64,000 nucleotides of DNA from Coturnix japonica. Taxonomy: Eukaryota; Chordata; Aves; Galliformes; Phasianidae. The notes under the pieces are model-generated. The model saw nothing but the letters and a program-made list of their open reading frames with translations, was not told the DNA's origin and did not search any database. Of this stretch, positions 1-15,690 are shown piece after piece (positions within the stretch are counted from its first letter, which is position 1; each line of letters starts with the position of its first letter). Made by a program: the position numbers and the translations under genes. The stretch covers positions 18,164,731-18,228,730 of the forward strand of contig NC_029525.1 of assembly GCF_001577835.2 (NCBI RefSeq), read 5' to 3'.

Positions 1-2435
1 GGATCAGGCCGCAGGGAGTGAGTGCACTGTGCAGGGTATGAGAACATCTGCCTGGTGCTGCTTTCCTGCCCACAGTGGGCACTACTGCAGCTGTTTGTCC
101 CCCTGCAGGGTGTGCCACACACCCCTTCCATGGAACGTTGGGGTTCAACCATTTGGTCCTTCCTGTGCCTGCCTGGTGCTGGCCTGGAGCAGTGCTAGGA
201 TGGGTGTTGTGACCATGGGACCACCCCCCTCCCCAGCTCTCAGCACTGCAGTGTGGCTCTGCAACTAGAGAGCCCCGAGTGTGTGCACATGGAGCTGGGG
301 GTGCTGCTCCCAGCCCAGCTGGTGTGCTGGGAAGCGGCTCTCCTGGCCCATGAGAGCCATGGGGAAGTGTGAGGGGGAAGTGAAACAGCAGCTTCCCTCT
401 GGCTGCCGCTTCTCCCCAGTGTGGTGTTGTGTAGCTGCACCAGCAGCTTTGTGGCTGCTGCACCCATGCTCTGTTCTGAGCAGCAAAGCTCACTCACATA
501 CAAGAGCTTCAATGTTTGACAAAGTGCAAATGGTCCTGTGTGCCACGGGCCTGTATTTAGTGCTGGGAGCTCAGAGAGCAGCCCTCACCCCCTTGTTCAG
601 AGTGCTGCAGAGTAGGATCTGTCACTGAATTCTTCTGAAAGCCTCTGCTTATCAGCAGCATTTGGTTGTTTGCTTTTCTCAGGCACGTGAGTACTGGGAG
701 CTGTGTGTTTGCAGCCGCTCCCCGTCACAGTGCTGTTCCATGGAGGAGCAGAGCTGTCCCCACTGCTGCTCCAGCTCTGCACCCCACACCAGGACCCGTC
801 CTGCCCCGCTGGCTGCGGGGAGCAGAGCCACTGTCCCGGGTAATCAATGGGGTATGATATGTGGGTTTGGAGAAATCAGCCCTTGGATACGGTGTGATCA
901 GACGGTCTGGGACAGGCATCCACGTGAGAAGTAGTAATTGCTGCCTCAAAATGAGGAAGAGAGCAAAATCCCAACCGGATCCGAGCAGCTTTTCCTGCTT
1001 TCCGTCTCCTCCCGCCTGCACAGACAGAGGGGACCCGGCCTTCCTCCCCAGGGAGCTCCTGTTGTGTGCAGCTTCCTCCCTGCAGCACGAATGGCACGAC
1101 TCTGGGGGCTGTGTTCCTTCCGGGAAGCTGCAGCCCGCTGTGAGACGCTCCGACCCCCAGCGCTGCGCTTCCCATCGCAGCCTCCGCACCGCTGTGTGCC
1201 CGGCCCTGCTCCGCCTGCAGCTCTGCGGGATGGATGCTGAGAGCCCGGTCTGGGGGCTCCTCTGTTCTGAGGGGGGTGATACTCAGCCCTCGGTTGCTGC
1301 TCTCCAGGCTCGTGGATGCTCCTGGGACTGCAGCAGCATCTGGCTTAGGGTGTATTCGTGTTTCACCTCCCCCATAGGACTCCTCTTTGTTGCAGCTGCA
1401 GAAATAATTCCGTTGAGCAAGATTGTCCCTTCCTTGCCCCCCCCGCCCCCACCCAGGAGGAAGCTGCAGCCTCCTGCTCACCCGGGGCTGCTGTTCCATT
1501 GCTGCCCCGCCTGCCCCAAGGATGGGCCCTGCTGGGGGCTGTGATCCCACACAGCAGAACACCCCATATGTTCCCACACAGTGGCTGTGTTCCCCACCAG
1601 CACACTGCTCCCACCGCAGACTGCCTGCTGCTTTAAGCAGCTCTCCCACTTCTCTCTCCCACTTTCTCTTTTGCTTTGTCTGTGATCCTCCCTCCGCTGT
1701 TTCCCATCACTGCTTCTCACAGCCAGGACCATCAGTGTGGGTCAGCTGCGGGGCTCTGGGTGCTCCCTGCCCCTTCCTTCTTGCAGGGCTGCTCCCGGTG
1801 CTTTGGCCCCCAGCAGCACAGAACCACCGCCTGGGAAGGAGCAGGTTCTGCTGTGTGGGCTCCCCGGGGCTCCTTGGGGCAGCGTGTGGTGAGGAGTGAG
1901 CACACAAGGCTGTTCCTGTGCCAGGGATGCTCGGCAGCAGTGGGAACTGATTGGAGATGCTTTGGGGCACAGCTCTGCAGTGCTGGCAGTGATCGCTGCT
2001 GTCTGTGGCACTGCTCAGCCCTGCTCTGGGGATGGGCACTATTGCCATTGCTCAGAGGATCCCTGTGCTGCCAACAAGCCCGTGCTGGCTGTTCTATTAG
2101 CTGTCCCTCTGAGCTGCACTCCTCCCAGCACAAATGAGCATCGCTGTGTCAGTTGTGAGCAATTGTTTGACTTTCTTCCTGGAAGCAGATGGAATTATTA
2201 AACAGCATGAGGAGTCCCTGCAGAAGCCTCCAGAGGGCAGCTGGGATGCTCTGCACGCTGAGTTTCAGTGCTTCCTGCTCTGCGGGCAGCATTAGGGTGG
2301 GATGAGTCCCACTGAGCCGTGTTTGGCTTTGTGACCTGTCCCTGAGTTGCACGGGATTGTGTCAATGGGAACCGCTGCGCGGGGGTCTGCACGGGGTGGG
2401 AGCGATTGCTGACAGCTGTCCGTCTCCTCCCGCAG
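1..2435. other. non-coding upstream region / probable 5' intron of ZNF710
   Basis: No exon or repeat family can be supported here. Frames open on both strands are short, lack recognisable domains and overlap one another. The stretch ends in a good splice acceptor (pyrimidine-rich then cag at about 2433-2435) directly before the first coding exon of ZNF710. The right end at least is therefore inferred to be intron from an upstream non-coding ZNF710 exon. Confidence 0.5.
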
Positions 2436-2458
2436 CCGTGACCGCACAGGGCGCAGGG

Positions 2459-5046
2459 ATGGAGCGTTTCACGGAGTGTGGGACGCAGACGGACGCCGTG
2501 GTGGTGCTGTCGCTGGCACAGGCTGCGGTGCTGGGCTTGGTGTCCGACAACGAGCTGCTGGGGGCCACCGTCAGCCCTGCCGGCTTCTTCCCGGGGCCGG
2601 GGGCTGAGGGAGAGCCCGACATCACGGCGGAGCCCGAGAGCGAGGGAGCGGCGCTGGACGGGCAGGAGGACGAGTCCCTGGAGGCGGAGTGCTCCCCAGG
2701 GAAGCACGCGCGCAGGAGGAAGCGGCCCCCGGTGAGGCTGCTGCCCAAGGTCAAGCGTGAAGAGGCGGAGACGGAGGAGTTCGAGGTGGCCGCGCCCGGG
2801 GAGGACGAGGCCGACCCGCAGCGCGGTGCCCCGCCAACCCCCGCCCCGGAGCTGCCGGCGGAGCCCAGCGGAGCCGTGAAGATGATCGACCTCAGCGCCT
2901 TCAGCAGGAAGCCCCGGCGCCTGCGGCACCTGCGGCGGCACGGACACCAACAGCCGCGCGGCTGCGATCCCGACCCGCGGGACACCGCGCCGACACCGTG
3001 CGCCTTTGAGAGCGGAGCCCCGTCCCCGGGGGAGCCCGAGGCGCCCGCGACCCCCGAGCGGGTGAAGAGCGAGCAGGGCTTCACGTGGCAGGAGCCGGGA
3101 GAGATGGAGGCGGACGCTGCGGGTGACAACAGCGAGCACAGCAAGAAGGCGCAGCTGGACCGGCTGGACATCAACGTGCAGATCGACGACTCGTACCTGG
3201 TGGAGGCCGGGGACCGGCAGAAGCGCTGGCAGTGCCGCATGTGCGAGAAGTCCTACACCTCCAAGTACAACCTGGTCACGCACATCCTGGGCCACAACGG
3301 CATCAAGCCGCACTCCTGCCCGCACTGCAACAAGCTGTTCAAGCAGCCCAGCCACCTGCAGACCCACCTGCTGACACACCAGGGCACGCGGCCGCACAAG
3401 TGCGAGGTGTGCAGCAAGGCCTTCACGCAGACCAGCCACCTGAAGCGCCACATGCTGCTGCACACCGACATCAAGCCTTACAACTGCAGGATCTGTGGAA
3501 GAGGCTTTGCCTATCCTAGTGAGCTGAAGGCGCATGAGTCTAAGCACGAGAGCGGCCGAGAGAACATTTGTGTGGAGTGTGGTCTGGACTTCCCCACGCT
3601 CACCCAGCTGAAGCGGCACCTGGCCACGCACCAGGGCCCCACGCTGTACCAGTGCCTGGAGTGCAGCAAGTCCTTCCACTACCGCAGCCAGCTGCAGAAC
3701 CACATGCTGAAGCACCAGAACGTCCGGCCCTTCGTCTGCACCGAGTGCGGCATGGAGTTCAGCCAGATCCACCATCTCAAGCAGCACTCGCTCACGCACA
3801 AGGTAGGCGCCGTGTGCAGCACGGAGCGCCCCGGGGCTGCTGCCTGGCCACGCTCGGGGGCGTATCGGCCGCAGAGGGCGCTGGGGGGCCGCAGTGCGGG
3901 TCAGCCCGGAGGGAGATGTCCCTTCCCTGTCCCCCTGCCTCCCACCCCCCACCCTGTGTCACCGCAGCGCAGCGCCCGCTCCGTGCAGCTCAGCTCAGCC
4001 GCCCCCTCCCCGCCCGCACTCACCGCCTCCCGCATCCCTGCAGGGCGTGAAGGAGTTCAAGTGCGAGGTGTGCGGGCGCGAGTTCACGCTGCAGGCCAAC
4101 ATGAAGCGGCACATGCTCATCCACACCAGCGTCCGGCCCTACCAGTGCCACATCTGCTTCAAGACGTTTGTGCAGAAGCAGACGCTGAAGACCCACATGA
4201 TTGTGCACTCACCGGTGAAGCCATTCAAGTGCAAGGTACCACAGGGCGCCACGGGCGGCTGGGGATAGGGGTTGGCACGCTGGGCTCTGTGAGTGTGGAG
4301 GCTGCAGAAATAGCAGCAGGAAAGGAAAGGGGTGGGAGGTTGGTGGGGAGGGTGGGCTGCCCCATTAGAGATCACTGGGGAGCAATCGGGATCCTCAGCA
4401 GTGAGGTCAGGTCTGCACAGCCGCATCCCCAAGGCTGCTGCTGGGCTTTTTGCTGGGCTCGGGAGCTGCGGGACCCCGCTAACCCCAGAACGTTGCTGCA
4501 GGTCTGTGGGAAGTCCTTCAACCGCATGTACAACCTGCTGGGCCACATGCACCTGCACGCGGGCAGCAAGCCCTTCAAGTGTCCCTACTGCTCCAGCAAG
4601 TTCAACCTGAAAGGCAACCTGAGCCGGCACATGAAGGTCAAGCATGGCGTGATGGACATCAGCCTGGACAGCCAAGGTAGGTGTGGGCTGAGCTGGAACT
4701 GTGCTGGGCTCTGTGTGCTGCAGGCTGGGTGCTGTGCTTGCTGCTGGCTTGCTGCAGGAGCAGCACCGAACCACAGTGCCCATAGTGAATGCACCTTGGG
4801 TGCTGTGGTGGGTGGGGACCACAGGGCCCCACGGGTATGGGGCTGATACCAGCTTGTGTGCACTGTGCCCTAGATCCCATGATGGACCTGTCAGGGGCTG
4901 AGCACACCGAACTGGACGGGCAGCAGGAGATGGAGGACTACGAGGAGGAGAACTCATACGGCTATGAGGGTGTGGAGAACCCCCCAGACGACAGTGTGCT
5001 GGCAGAGCAGGCCATGAAGGAGATGGCATATTACAACATGTTGTAG
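2459..5046 (+). CDS. ZNF710: ZNF710, eleven-finger C2H2 zinc-finger protein
   Basis: Predicted nuclear DNA-binding protein of 627 residues in four coding exons: 2459-3802, 4044-4235, 4502-4676 and 4874-5046. All junctions are GT-AG and in phase. The first about 260 residues are acidic and low-complexity with no known domain. They are followed by eleven consecutive C2H2 fingers (C-x2-C ... H-x3-H, last one H-x4-H), the first starting CRMCEKSY and the last CPYCSSKF. Seven fingers lie in exon 1, and the tenth is split by the exon 2/3 junction between its two cysteines. The acidic tail ends MAYYNML. The ATG at 2459 is 23 nt after the splice acceptor and begins MERFTECGTQTD. Length and finger number fit human ZNF710 (about 664 residues, from memory). 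Target genes are not deducible from sequence. Confidence 0.95.
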
Positions 5047-6535
5047 CAAGGACGGTGGGTGGCACAGGGGGGTGTGGAGATGGCAAAATAGACCCGTCGT
5101 GTAAGAGAACTGCTGGGGTGCAGTGCTGCTGCAGGGGGGTGAGCGGGGGGAGTCAGGGACATCTCTGAAGCACGGCTGGGCACAGGGCAGGGAGCCTGGG
5201 AGAGCTCTCGCCTTCATGGGGCCGTTCCTGCTGGGGCCCGTTCTCCCTAAACCTCTGGAGGAGTGCCCCTCTGCCTGGTGCCCTGCCACCCCCCCATCCC
5301 CCACACCTCAGTGGTGGCCAGGCTCCTGCCCCGTCCTCACCCGCAGCCCTGTGTGATGTACTTGAAGCTGGCAGGCTGCGCCCCAGCAGATGATGAGCAT
5401 CGCTCCTGATCCTACCTCCTGGGTCACCCTTCGGCTGCACTGTGCCGTGCGTCAGCCTGGCATCCCCTGCATGGAGACCAGCGCTGCACCACCCTGCGCT
5501 CCCCAGCTCCTCACAGCCCAGGGCAGCTCCTGTTGCTCTGGCACCAGTGGTGAGCTGGGGCAGGCCACAAGAGGCCACAGGGCACACACACAAAGAGTAT
5601 TTTCTTACAAACTAATTGCAAAGCTCAGCGGAAGCAGCAGCTCTGAGTACAGAGTGGCTTTGGTGAGCGATGTATTTAAAGGAAGGCGAACCCTGTTCAA
5701 CTTGAGCAAATGATGGTATTTTGAAAGTAATTTATTTTTTTTCAGATGTGCCGCGTGGTTGGATTTATCTTTTCACTGAGTTCAGTTTCCTTCAAGCAAT
5801 GTTCTCTGTAAACCTGTGTAATGTGTGTGATCTGTGGAGCTGTGCGGGGCTGCAGGGGCTGCAGGGGCTGGACGGGGGTCCCACACCCACAGGTGCTGCA
5901 CCAACACTGCTGCACACTGCTGCCCCATGAGCATCTTCAGCCTGGGCTGCAGGAAGGAACGTGCCTAGGGGGGCTTTGTGCCCCCTCCCTGCCCTGTGAT
6001 GGGAGTGGGCTACAGGGGCACCCTTGGGTCATGGCACAGCTCTGCCAGCCCAGCACACTGCATCCCCATCCTTGGGGCACACAGTGTTTCCATCCTGCAG
6101 CGCAGAGGGGAGGGGGAAGGCACCCAGAGCTGAGGGGCAGCCGTGTGCTGACTCAGCAGTGTGTGACCGGTGGGTGCCACCACCCAGCCTGGTGCTCCTG
6201 CATCTGGAGCCCCCCACCCACAGCTCAGCACCCCCTCCACCAGTGCCCCTATAGCTGCAGCTCCTTCAGCCAACCCCCCCCTCTCCCCAGCACAGCCCCC
6301 ATGCCCACTCTGTATCCCCACATCTACCTCTGTCCCATTACCAAAAAGCACCGCACCCCACGCTGCACTGTGCTGGAGAGCTGTTGGGGTGCACCCTGCA
6401 CTGTGTCTGCAGAGCAGTTGCCCCCTCTCCCCCCCCCACCCCGTGCAAAGCCCTACTGTGTTTATTTTGGTCTATCTCCTCGGTTGGAAGAGTTGTTCAG
6501 CAATAATTCTAAATAAATGAATATTCTTTAGCTGC
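5047..6535 (+). other. ZNF710: ZNF710 3' untranslated region
   Basis: This follows the ZNF710 stop codon, has no splice-supported coding potential and contains AT-rich stretches near 5720-5830. It ends shortly after a canonical AATAAA. The extent is inferred from that signal. Confidence 0.65.
6512..6517 (+). terminator. poly(A) signal AATAAA of ZNF710
   Basis: Canonical AATAAA about 1.47 kb after the ZNF710 stop. It is the last such hexamer on this strand before the opposing IDH2 gene. Confidence 0.7.
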
Positions 6536-6604
6536 TGCCGCCTGCTGCGCCGGGAGCACACGGAGCCCCGCGCACACCACGCACACACCATGGGCCAGGA
6601 TGTG

Positions 6605-6610
6605 TTTAAT
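6605..6610 (-). terminator. poly(A) signal ATTAAA of IDH2
   Basis: Reverse-strand ATTAAA (plus-strand TTTAAT) about 230 bp beyond the IDH2 stop. It faces the ZNF710 signal, so the two genes end tail-to-tail within about 90 bp. Confidence 0.6.
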
Positions 6611-6838
6611 GGCCATTTGGCACCACGAGGTCAGAAGTTACATAAATTACAGCATGGTGAAGGGCAGCCCCCCCACAGCCCTTCCTATGAACCCCCCCTA
6701 GAAATGCTTTAAAAACACATGTAGGAAAATGGGTTATAAAAATGAGGGGAACGTTGCTGAGCTGCGTGGAGGAGCTGCGGGCGCCGCTCGCGGGGTGTTA
6801 GAGGTGAGGTAACAGCGGGCGGCACCCAGCGGGGTCCT

Positions 6839-9990
<3,152 letters not shown>

Positions 9991-10140
9991 GGCGCGGCGC
10001 GACGGGGCGGCGGTGGCGGCGGAGGCGGCGGAGACGGGACGCGGCTCGCTCCGCCCCGGGGCGGTGCGTCAATGTGCGCCCGGCACCCCGCGATGGGCCC
10101 CGCACGGGACGGGCCGGGGGGGCGGGTTGTAGGCGGCTGC
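9991..10140 (-). promoter_or_regulatory. IDH2: GC-rich IDH2 promoter / 5'UTR
   Basis: Very GC- and CpG-dense sequence directly upstream of the IDH2 ATG, with no TATA box, typical of a housekeeping CpG-island promoter. A pure C tract of about 19 nt lies just inside the first intron (about 9840-9858). The exact start site cannot be seen. Confidence 0.5.
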
Positions 10141-10837
10141 TGTCCCCGTCTCATAGTCCTCCCCGTAGCAATGTGGGGTGCGCCAAGAGAACCCCCGGGT
10201 GGGAGCCCTAAGGGCGCGGCGGGCTGTGCTTCATGCAGGGCACCGGCGGTGCCAGGGCACAGGGCGTCCGGGCTGCGATCGGCTTTTAGCGCCGTGCGGG
10301 GCGCCCCCCCCGGGCTGCGTGCATCCCCCTCCTGCTCCGCCGTGATACCGGGGGGACACGGCGCAGTCCGTCCGGTGTCACGGCACACGGGGTGCGGCGG
10401 GAGCGCTGCGTGTCCCGGTGTCCTTGTGGTGGGGCTGCGGGACGCGGTGCCCGCACATCTGGGGGGCGCGCTGCCAGCCCAGCCCACGGCGGGCTCAGAG
10501 CTTTCCCTACATAGAAGCGAGCGGTCCGACACGTGACGTGGGCACCGACCCAAGCGCTGCTGCCTTCTGCGGAGCCCCGTCCGGACTGAGCCTGGCACGA
10601 GGGGGCTGCGCCCCACGCGCACCCCGCAGCGCGGGGAGGGTTGTTTGCTGTCCCTCTGCTCGGGTCAGCGGGCGGCTTTTTTTAGCCGGGAAGGCTGCGC
10701 CGATCCACTTTGGGAAGCGGAGCAGAACAACAGGCGGCCCCGAGCAGAGGGGGCTGCGGGAGGAGGCGGGGAGGGGGCAGGGCTGGGTACAGTGACGTCC
10801 GCCGGCTTTAACATTAACCAGAGCTGCGGGCGGCGAG

Positions 10838-10902
10838 ATGCCAGCTGCAGGGGGCTCCAGCTGCAGGGGGCTCCAGCTGCAGGGGGCTCCAGCTGCAGGG
10901 GC
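10838..10902. repeat. 16-bp tandem repeat (agctgcagggggctcc) x4
   Basis: Four contiguous near-identical copies, each containing a CAGCTG E-box core across its boundary. Confidence 0.9.
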
Positions 10903-12159
10903 CGCCGCTCTAGAGCAGCGTGGGGGGACTCGGGACCCCAGGTTCCCGCTGCATACAGCCACGTGGCCGGCACCGTGGGGCTGCCCCATGGCAGGGTGTT
11001 TTTGTCGTGGGAGGGATCTGGGGGCCGCCCCGCGGCCTCAGCGCTGCTCCCCCCTGCCCTGCGGTCAGTGACCTCGTGGCAGGGACGAGGTCAGGGCAGT
11101 GCGGTCCTGCTGAGGAGCGGCCATGTGGCACCGTCCCAGGAAGGGCGGCCTCCCATCAAAGGAGAGCAGAATTGGCTGCAGCCAGAGCAGCTCTCCACAG
11201 CTGGGTGGGCCCAGCAGGGTCAGCGTGGGCTGCCGAGGGCGGGGGCCACGCTCCAGCCCTGCTTGGGGAGCAGTGTGTGCCAGGGGAGTCCAACAGCTGT
11301 GGTCTGAGTACACCAGCAAGGAATAACAAAGGGGCTGGTAGAGGTGCGTGTCATCTGTGTCCCTGCACAGCCCCCACAACAGCCCCACAGAACATCCTGC
11401 TGCCCCAAAAGCTGAGAGACACCCAAAGCCCAGGAGCATCCAGGACCATGCAGGGCAGCCCTGCAGCTCCAGGGACACAGTGGCAGCAGCAGAGCAGCCG
11501 AGCTGCCAGGGCTCGGTGGCACAGCGGGCAGATGGCAGCACTCAGAGATGTGGAACAGCTGAAAATGTAAATGGAATGGCGAGGATGAGGAGCCCCCCAG
11601 AGGTGTGGGGCTGAGGCTGGCAGGCTGCACTTGGTGCTTGGTTCCATGTCGGGCTGTGCTGTTGTTGCAGCTCTGCTCAGGGGCTGTGGGGTCTCAGCAC
11701 CCAGGACCCCCGTGCTGGGCCATCCCAAGCACCCACTAAAGCTCAGGGAGATTCCCGCAGCTCTGCTCACCAGCCAGCAGCCTCACGCAGGCTGTGCACG
11801 GCTCTGGGCAGACACCAGCAGCCACACGCTGCCCCAAAGGCCCAGAACTACGCGGCATCACCAGGACCCCACGGCGATGCCCGCAGCCACACACACGTCC
11901 CCGCTGTGCGTGCATCCACCACCCGTCATTAACACCTCTGCCCCTGGGGCTGCCCGAGAGCGGCCCCTCCACGGAAGCACCCACAGAACGGCTCTCAATC
12001 ATCCCCGCGGGGGGAGCCGCACCGGGACCCTCCCACTGCCGAACACCCCCGCCCCCAGGGCTGCCTCCTCCCCCCGACCCCGAGCCGTGCGGACGGTGGC
12101 GGTGCTGCCGGCGGCGTTGAGCCGCGCGGGGGGGGAAGGACGGGCGGGGCGGCCCTTTG

Positions 12160-12281
12160 TTGCAGGCGGCGGGCGGAGCACACGGAGCCGCCCCGCACCG
12201 CCCCGCACCGCCCCGCGACCCCCGCGGGCGGGGAGCCCCGGAGCCGCCCCGCGCTGCAGGCGGGATCCGCGCCCCGAGCCG
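12160..12281 (+). other. SEMA4B: candidate non-coding first exon of SEMA4B
   Basis: A CpG-dense segment ends in a strong donor (gtaagc from 12282). The first coding exon of SEMA4B begins with a splice acceptor at 15696, so at least one upstream non-coding exon is required. This is the best-looking candidate; other donors near 14.67 kb are possible. The left boundary is a guess. Confidence 0.35.
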
Positions 12282-12302
12282 GTAAGCGGCGGGTGGGGGG
12301 CG

Positions 12303-12356
12303 AGTGTGTGTGTGTGTGCAAGGATGGGGTGGTACGTGTGTGTGTGTGTGTGTATA

Positions 12357-12407
<51 letters not shown>

Positions 12408-12408
12408 T

Positions 12409-12445
<37 letters not shown>

Positions 12446-12473
12446 ATGTGTGTGTGTATATGTGTGTGTGTGT
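12303..12473. repeat. (TG)n microsatellite with TA interruptions
   Basis: About 170 bp of TG dinucleotides interrupted by tata steps, immediately after the candidate first-exon donor. Looser GTGT-rich sequence continues to about 13.1 kb. Confidence 0.95.
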
Positions 12474-13865
12474 ACGCTGCTGGGTGGGCGCTTCTGTGCT
12501 GCCGTGCAGCGCCTGTGCGCGCTGTGCCGGGGGTCGCGTGTGTGTTGGTGTGTAACGGGGCTGGCGCTCGGGTGGGGATCCCCACAGATGCGTGTGCACA
12601 GCGGCAGCGGCTGCACAGAGCTTGCAAGAGCCGTGGGGGTGGCAGAGGGCCTGTGTGTGTGCAAGGGTGTGTGCAATGCGTGCAGGGTGTGTGTGTGTGC
12701 GCTCAGTGCGTGGTGCAGGAGCACTCGGTGCGGGCTGTGCTGGCAGCAGCAGCGCGGGGCTGCGCTCGTTGGGGCGTTTCCAGGTGTTTGCAGTGCGGGG
12801 CGTGCGCCTCCCGTAAGCGCCGTGCGTGTGTTTACATGCGTGTGGGGGTGTGCGATGCACCGCCCGCCCCGGGAGCTGCACACGCAGCGCTATGGCCGCC
12901 CCTGGGTGAGGAGCTGCGTGTGCTCCGTCACACGTGGGGCAGACGCGTGCATTGTGCGTCCCACCTGTGTGAGTGTGTGCGGGACGGGCCGTGTGCGCGC
13001 TGTGTACACGCCGCGTGTCCTGGGTGTGCAGACACCGCCCCGATGGCGCTCACAGCTGACACGGGGCGTCGTGTGGGGACAGTTGGGGCCACGCAGGTTG
13101 TGTGGTCTCGGTGTCGGCCTCCAGTGTCAGCTCCTGCAGCGCTGCGGCTGCTCTTGGATTCCAGGAGCTCCTCTTCCCGCAGGCTGTACTGCATTGAGAG
13201 GTGCTGCTGGGCCTGTGGGGAGCGGGGCCAAGGGGAGCAGTGCCGGGCTGGGCTCTGCGGGGCCGAGGGTGGCTCGGAAGGGGTCACACATCCCTGCACC
13301 GGGATCCCCTCGTTCCTTCACCCCGCGTGCGGCTCAGAGCCGCCCCATCCCAACACGTGGGCATCGCCCCCTGTCCCGCAACATTCGTGGCCGGTGCCCG
13401 CAGGGCGGGAGGGCTGCTGGGGGCCCCGGGCCTCACGCGTTGCGGGATGGGAGCCGGTTCGAAGCGGGGCCTCTTCCTGCTGCCAGCCGGGTGCGGCGGG
13501 ACGCACAGAGCCGCCGTGTTGCCGCCGACACATCCCGCGTGGCCGCGGCTGGGCCCGAGGAAGCCCCGTTGCACGGAACGCACACTGGGGGCAGCAGCTG
13601 AACCGGGAGCATCTGTGCCCCGCACGGCTGCAGGTGTGCGTGATGCGCGCTCCCGCTCTGCACGCGCAGCCGAGGGGCCGCTCCGGGCTGCGCCGCAGCT
13701 CCACGGGGAGCAGAGCCAGGGCTGAACGCGACAGGACGAAGGGCCGCACGTGGGCCGCGTTGGAGCCGGCGATGCCCCGCACCGTGCCCGCAACACGCCG
13801 CCGCACAGCGGGAGCGGAGCACACACGGAACGGGAGCGCGACGCGGCTCCGCGTTGTCTTCGAGG

Positions 13866-13913
13866 GAGCGGAACGGAACGGAACGGAACGGAACGGAACG
13901 GAACGGAACGGAG
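13866..13913. repeat. (ggaac)n pentanucleotide microsatellite
   Basis: About nine uninterrupted copies of a GGAAC pentamer in the GC-rich region upstream of SEMA4B. Confidence 0.95.
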
Positions 13914-14900
13914 GGCTCCCGCGTGGGAACCCGGTGCGAACACCGCAGCCCCGCAGCAGCTGACCCCGGGCTGCGGGTCTGGCTGTGCCCGGCACCACGA
14001 GCCGTTCCCCCGTCCGTACCGCTGCGGTCGGTGCTGGGCTGACACGGCCGCGGGCCGGCAGGGCGGGCAGGCAGGAAGGCAGGCGCGCACACGGCTGAGC
14101 GGGGGTCACGGAGCTGCGGATGCCCCCCGTGCTGGCACGATGCGTGGGCAGGCGGATGAGATAAATGGGAGCACGGCATAAACAGGCCGGGCTGCCAGCA
14201 TCGGGCCGCGGGGCCGTTCCAGCAGCAATTAAAGGCGCAGGCTCCGGGCTCGCTCCTGCCCCGCTCGCCGCCCTCCGGGGGGTTCCCCGCCCCTTTGCCC
14301 CCCGGCCCACCCTTCCCGCGGGGCTCGCGCTGTCACGGGCCGTCGCCACGGGGCTGCGGGCACAGCGCTGCGGCAGCCACGCGTGGGCGATGTCCGGGTC
14401 CGCGGAGACCCGCGGGGACCCCCACGGTGCCGCGGGACGGCGCTGCGGGGGCAGCTGCAGCGCTCGGACCCCACGCGGCGTGACGCTGCCCCGCTCCGTG
14501 ACGCAGAACGCGTCCCGTCTGTGGCACTTCCCGGGCAAAGGGTGCTGATAAGGCGGCGGGGTGGAGCCGGCCGGGCCCAGGAAGGGACGGCGGGGCGGCG
14601 ACAGCGGGACGAGAGCCGGGACGCGGAGCGAGGCGGTTCGGCGCTGCCCCGGCTCTGGGAGCCAGGTACGGCCCCGCAGCGGGCAGTGCGGGAGAGCAGG
14701 GGGCAGGGACGGCACGGGGAACAGTCCCGGGGCGGGCGGGGGCCGGTTCGCCCACGGTCCCGCTGGAGGTGGCGGTGACCCACGGGTGCGAGGCCGGGGC
14801 GGCCGAGAGAGCAACGGGGAGATGAACCCTGAGCACGGGAGGGGGCGGCGAGCCCGGCCCCAGGGGGGAGTGCCGAGGAGACCCCTTCCCCTTTCCCCTC

Positions 14901-14952
14901 GTTGCTATGGCGAAACAAGCAGCTGTCATTAATAACCGATTGCTATGGCAAC
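14901..14952. promoter_or_regulatory. pair of RFX X-box-like motifs
   Basis: Two copies of the X-box core lie 38 bp apart: gttgctatggcgaaac at 14901-14916 and attgctatggcaac at 14939-14952. The second matches the RFX palindrome (GTTGCYATGGYAAC) at all but its first base. They lie in CpG-rich DNA upstream of the SEMA4B coding start. Confidence 0.6.
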
Positions 14953-15640
14953 CGCTGGACGAGCACGGCGGTTCTTCGGGGGCTCTGCGTGTGCTTCGGC
15001 GAGAACAGCCCCCCCCCCCATTCTGACACAGACCCCACAGCTCGGGGCTGGAGGCGGCTCTCGGGTCCTGCCCGACGGACGGTACCCGCACACACCCGGC
15101 CGGGGCCGTGCCCGTCCCCCCGGGGACGGAGCGATGAGGCGGCAGAACGCTGCGCTGCGGACACCGCCGCTCCAGAGCGTTCCCCGCGGGCCGGGCCGGC
15201 ACGGGCGCTCCGGGGATGCCGTCGTTCCCCGGCAGCAACTCGCGGGGCGGCACAGACGGCGCAAATGCGCTGGGGGGCTCCGGGAGCGGCGGCGCTCCCC
15301 GCACGGCCCCGGAACGCGCTGCTGCTGGAGGAGCGCTGCGGGGCGGCCCCGGCGTGGGGGCTGCCGGTGCGTGGGAGAGCCGTGCCCTCCTGGCTGCGAC
15401 CAGCTGCTCGTGGGAGCGGGGCCCGCCCGGGGAAGCTCACGGCACCGGCTGCGGGCGGGGCTCCGCCTGCGTCCCCTCCCCGGTTCGGGTCCGGCGAAAG
15501 GCAGCCGGTCTCGGTCCGTCCCGTCGCCCCGTGCCGGTGGCCGCGCGTGGCGGCCCGGGAGCCCCGCGGGTCGGGGCGGGGCGGGGCGGTGCCGGGGGCG
15601 GAGCCGCTTCGTGCAGAGCGCGCCGAGCGCGGCGCTGAGC

Positions 15641-15690
15641 CCCTCGGAGCCCCTCGGAGCCCCTCTGAGCCCCTCTGAGCCCCTCTCTTC
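15641..15690. repeat. 10-bp tandem repeat before the SEMA4B splice acceptor
   Basis: Five copies of a gagcccctcg/t unit form the pyrimidine-rich lead-in to the acceptor at 15695-15696. A short ccggc/tcggc pentamer run follows in the 5'UTR at about 15736-15777. Confidence 0.85.

Noticed and set aside
2198-3952. 584-codon open frame antisense to ZNF710
   Set aside because: It mirrors the GC-rich zinc-finger exon, has no domain, and the sense strand encodes eleven intact fingers.
11631-13963. Very long open frames (over 500 codons) upstream of SEMA4B
   Set aside because: They cross a TG microsatellite (giving CVCVCV runs) and CpG-dense DNA, have no domains and exist in several overlapping frames. 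GC richness alone explains them.
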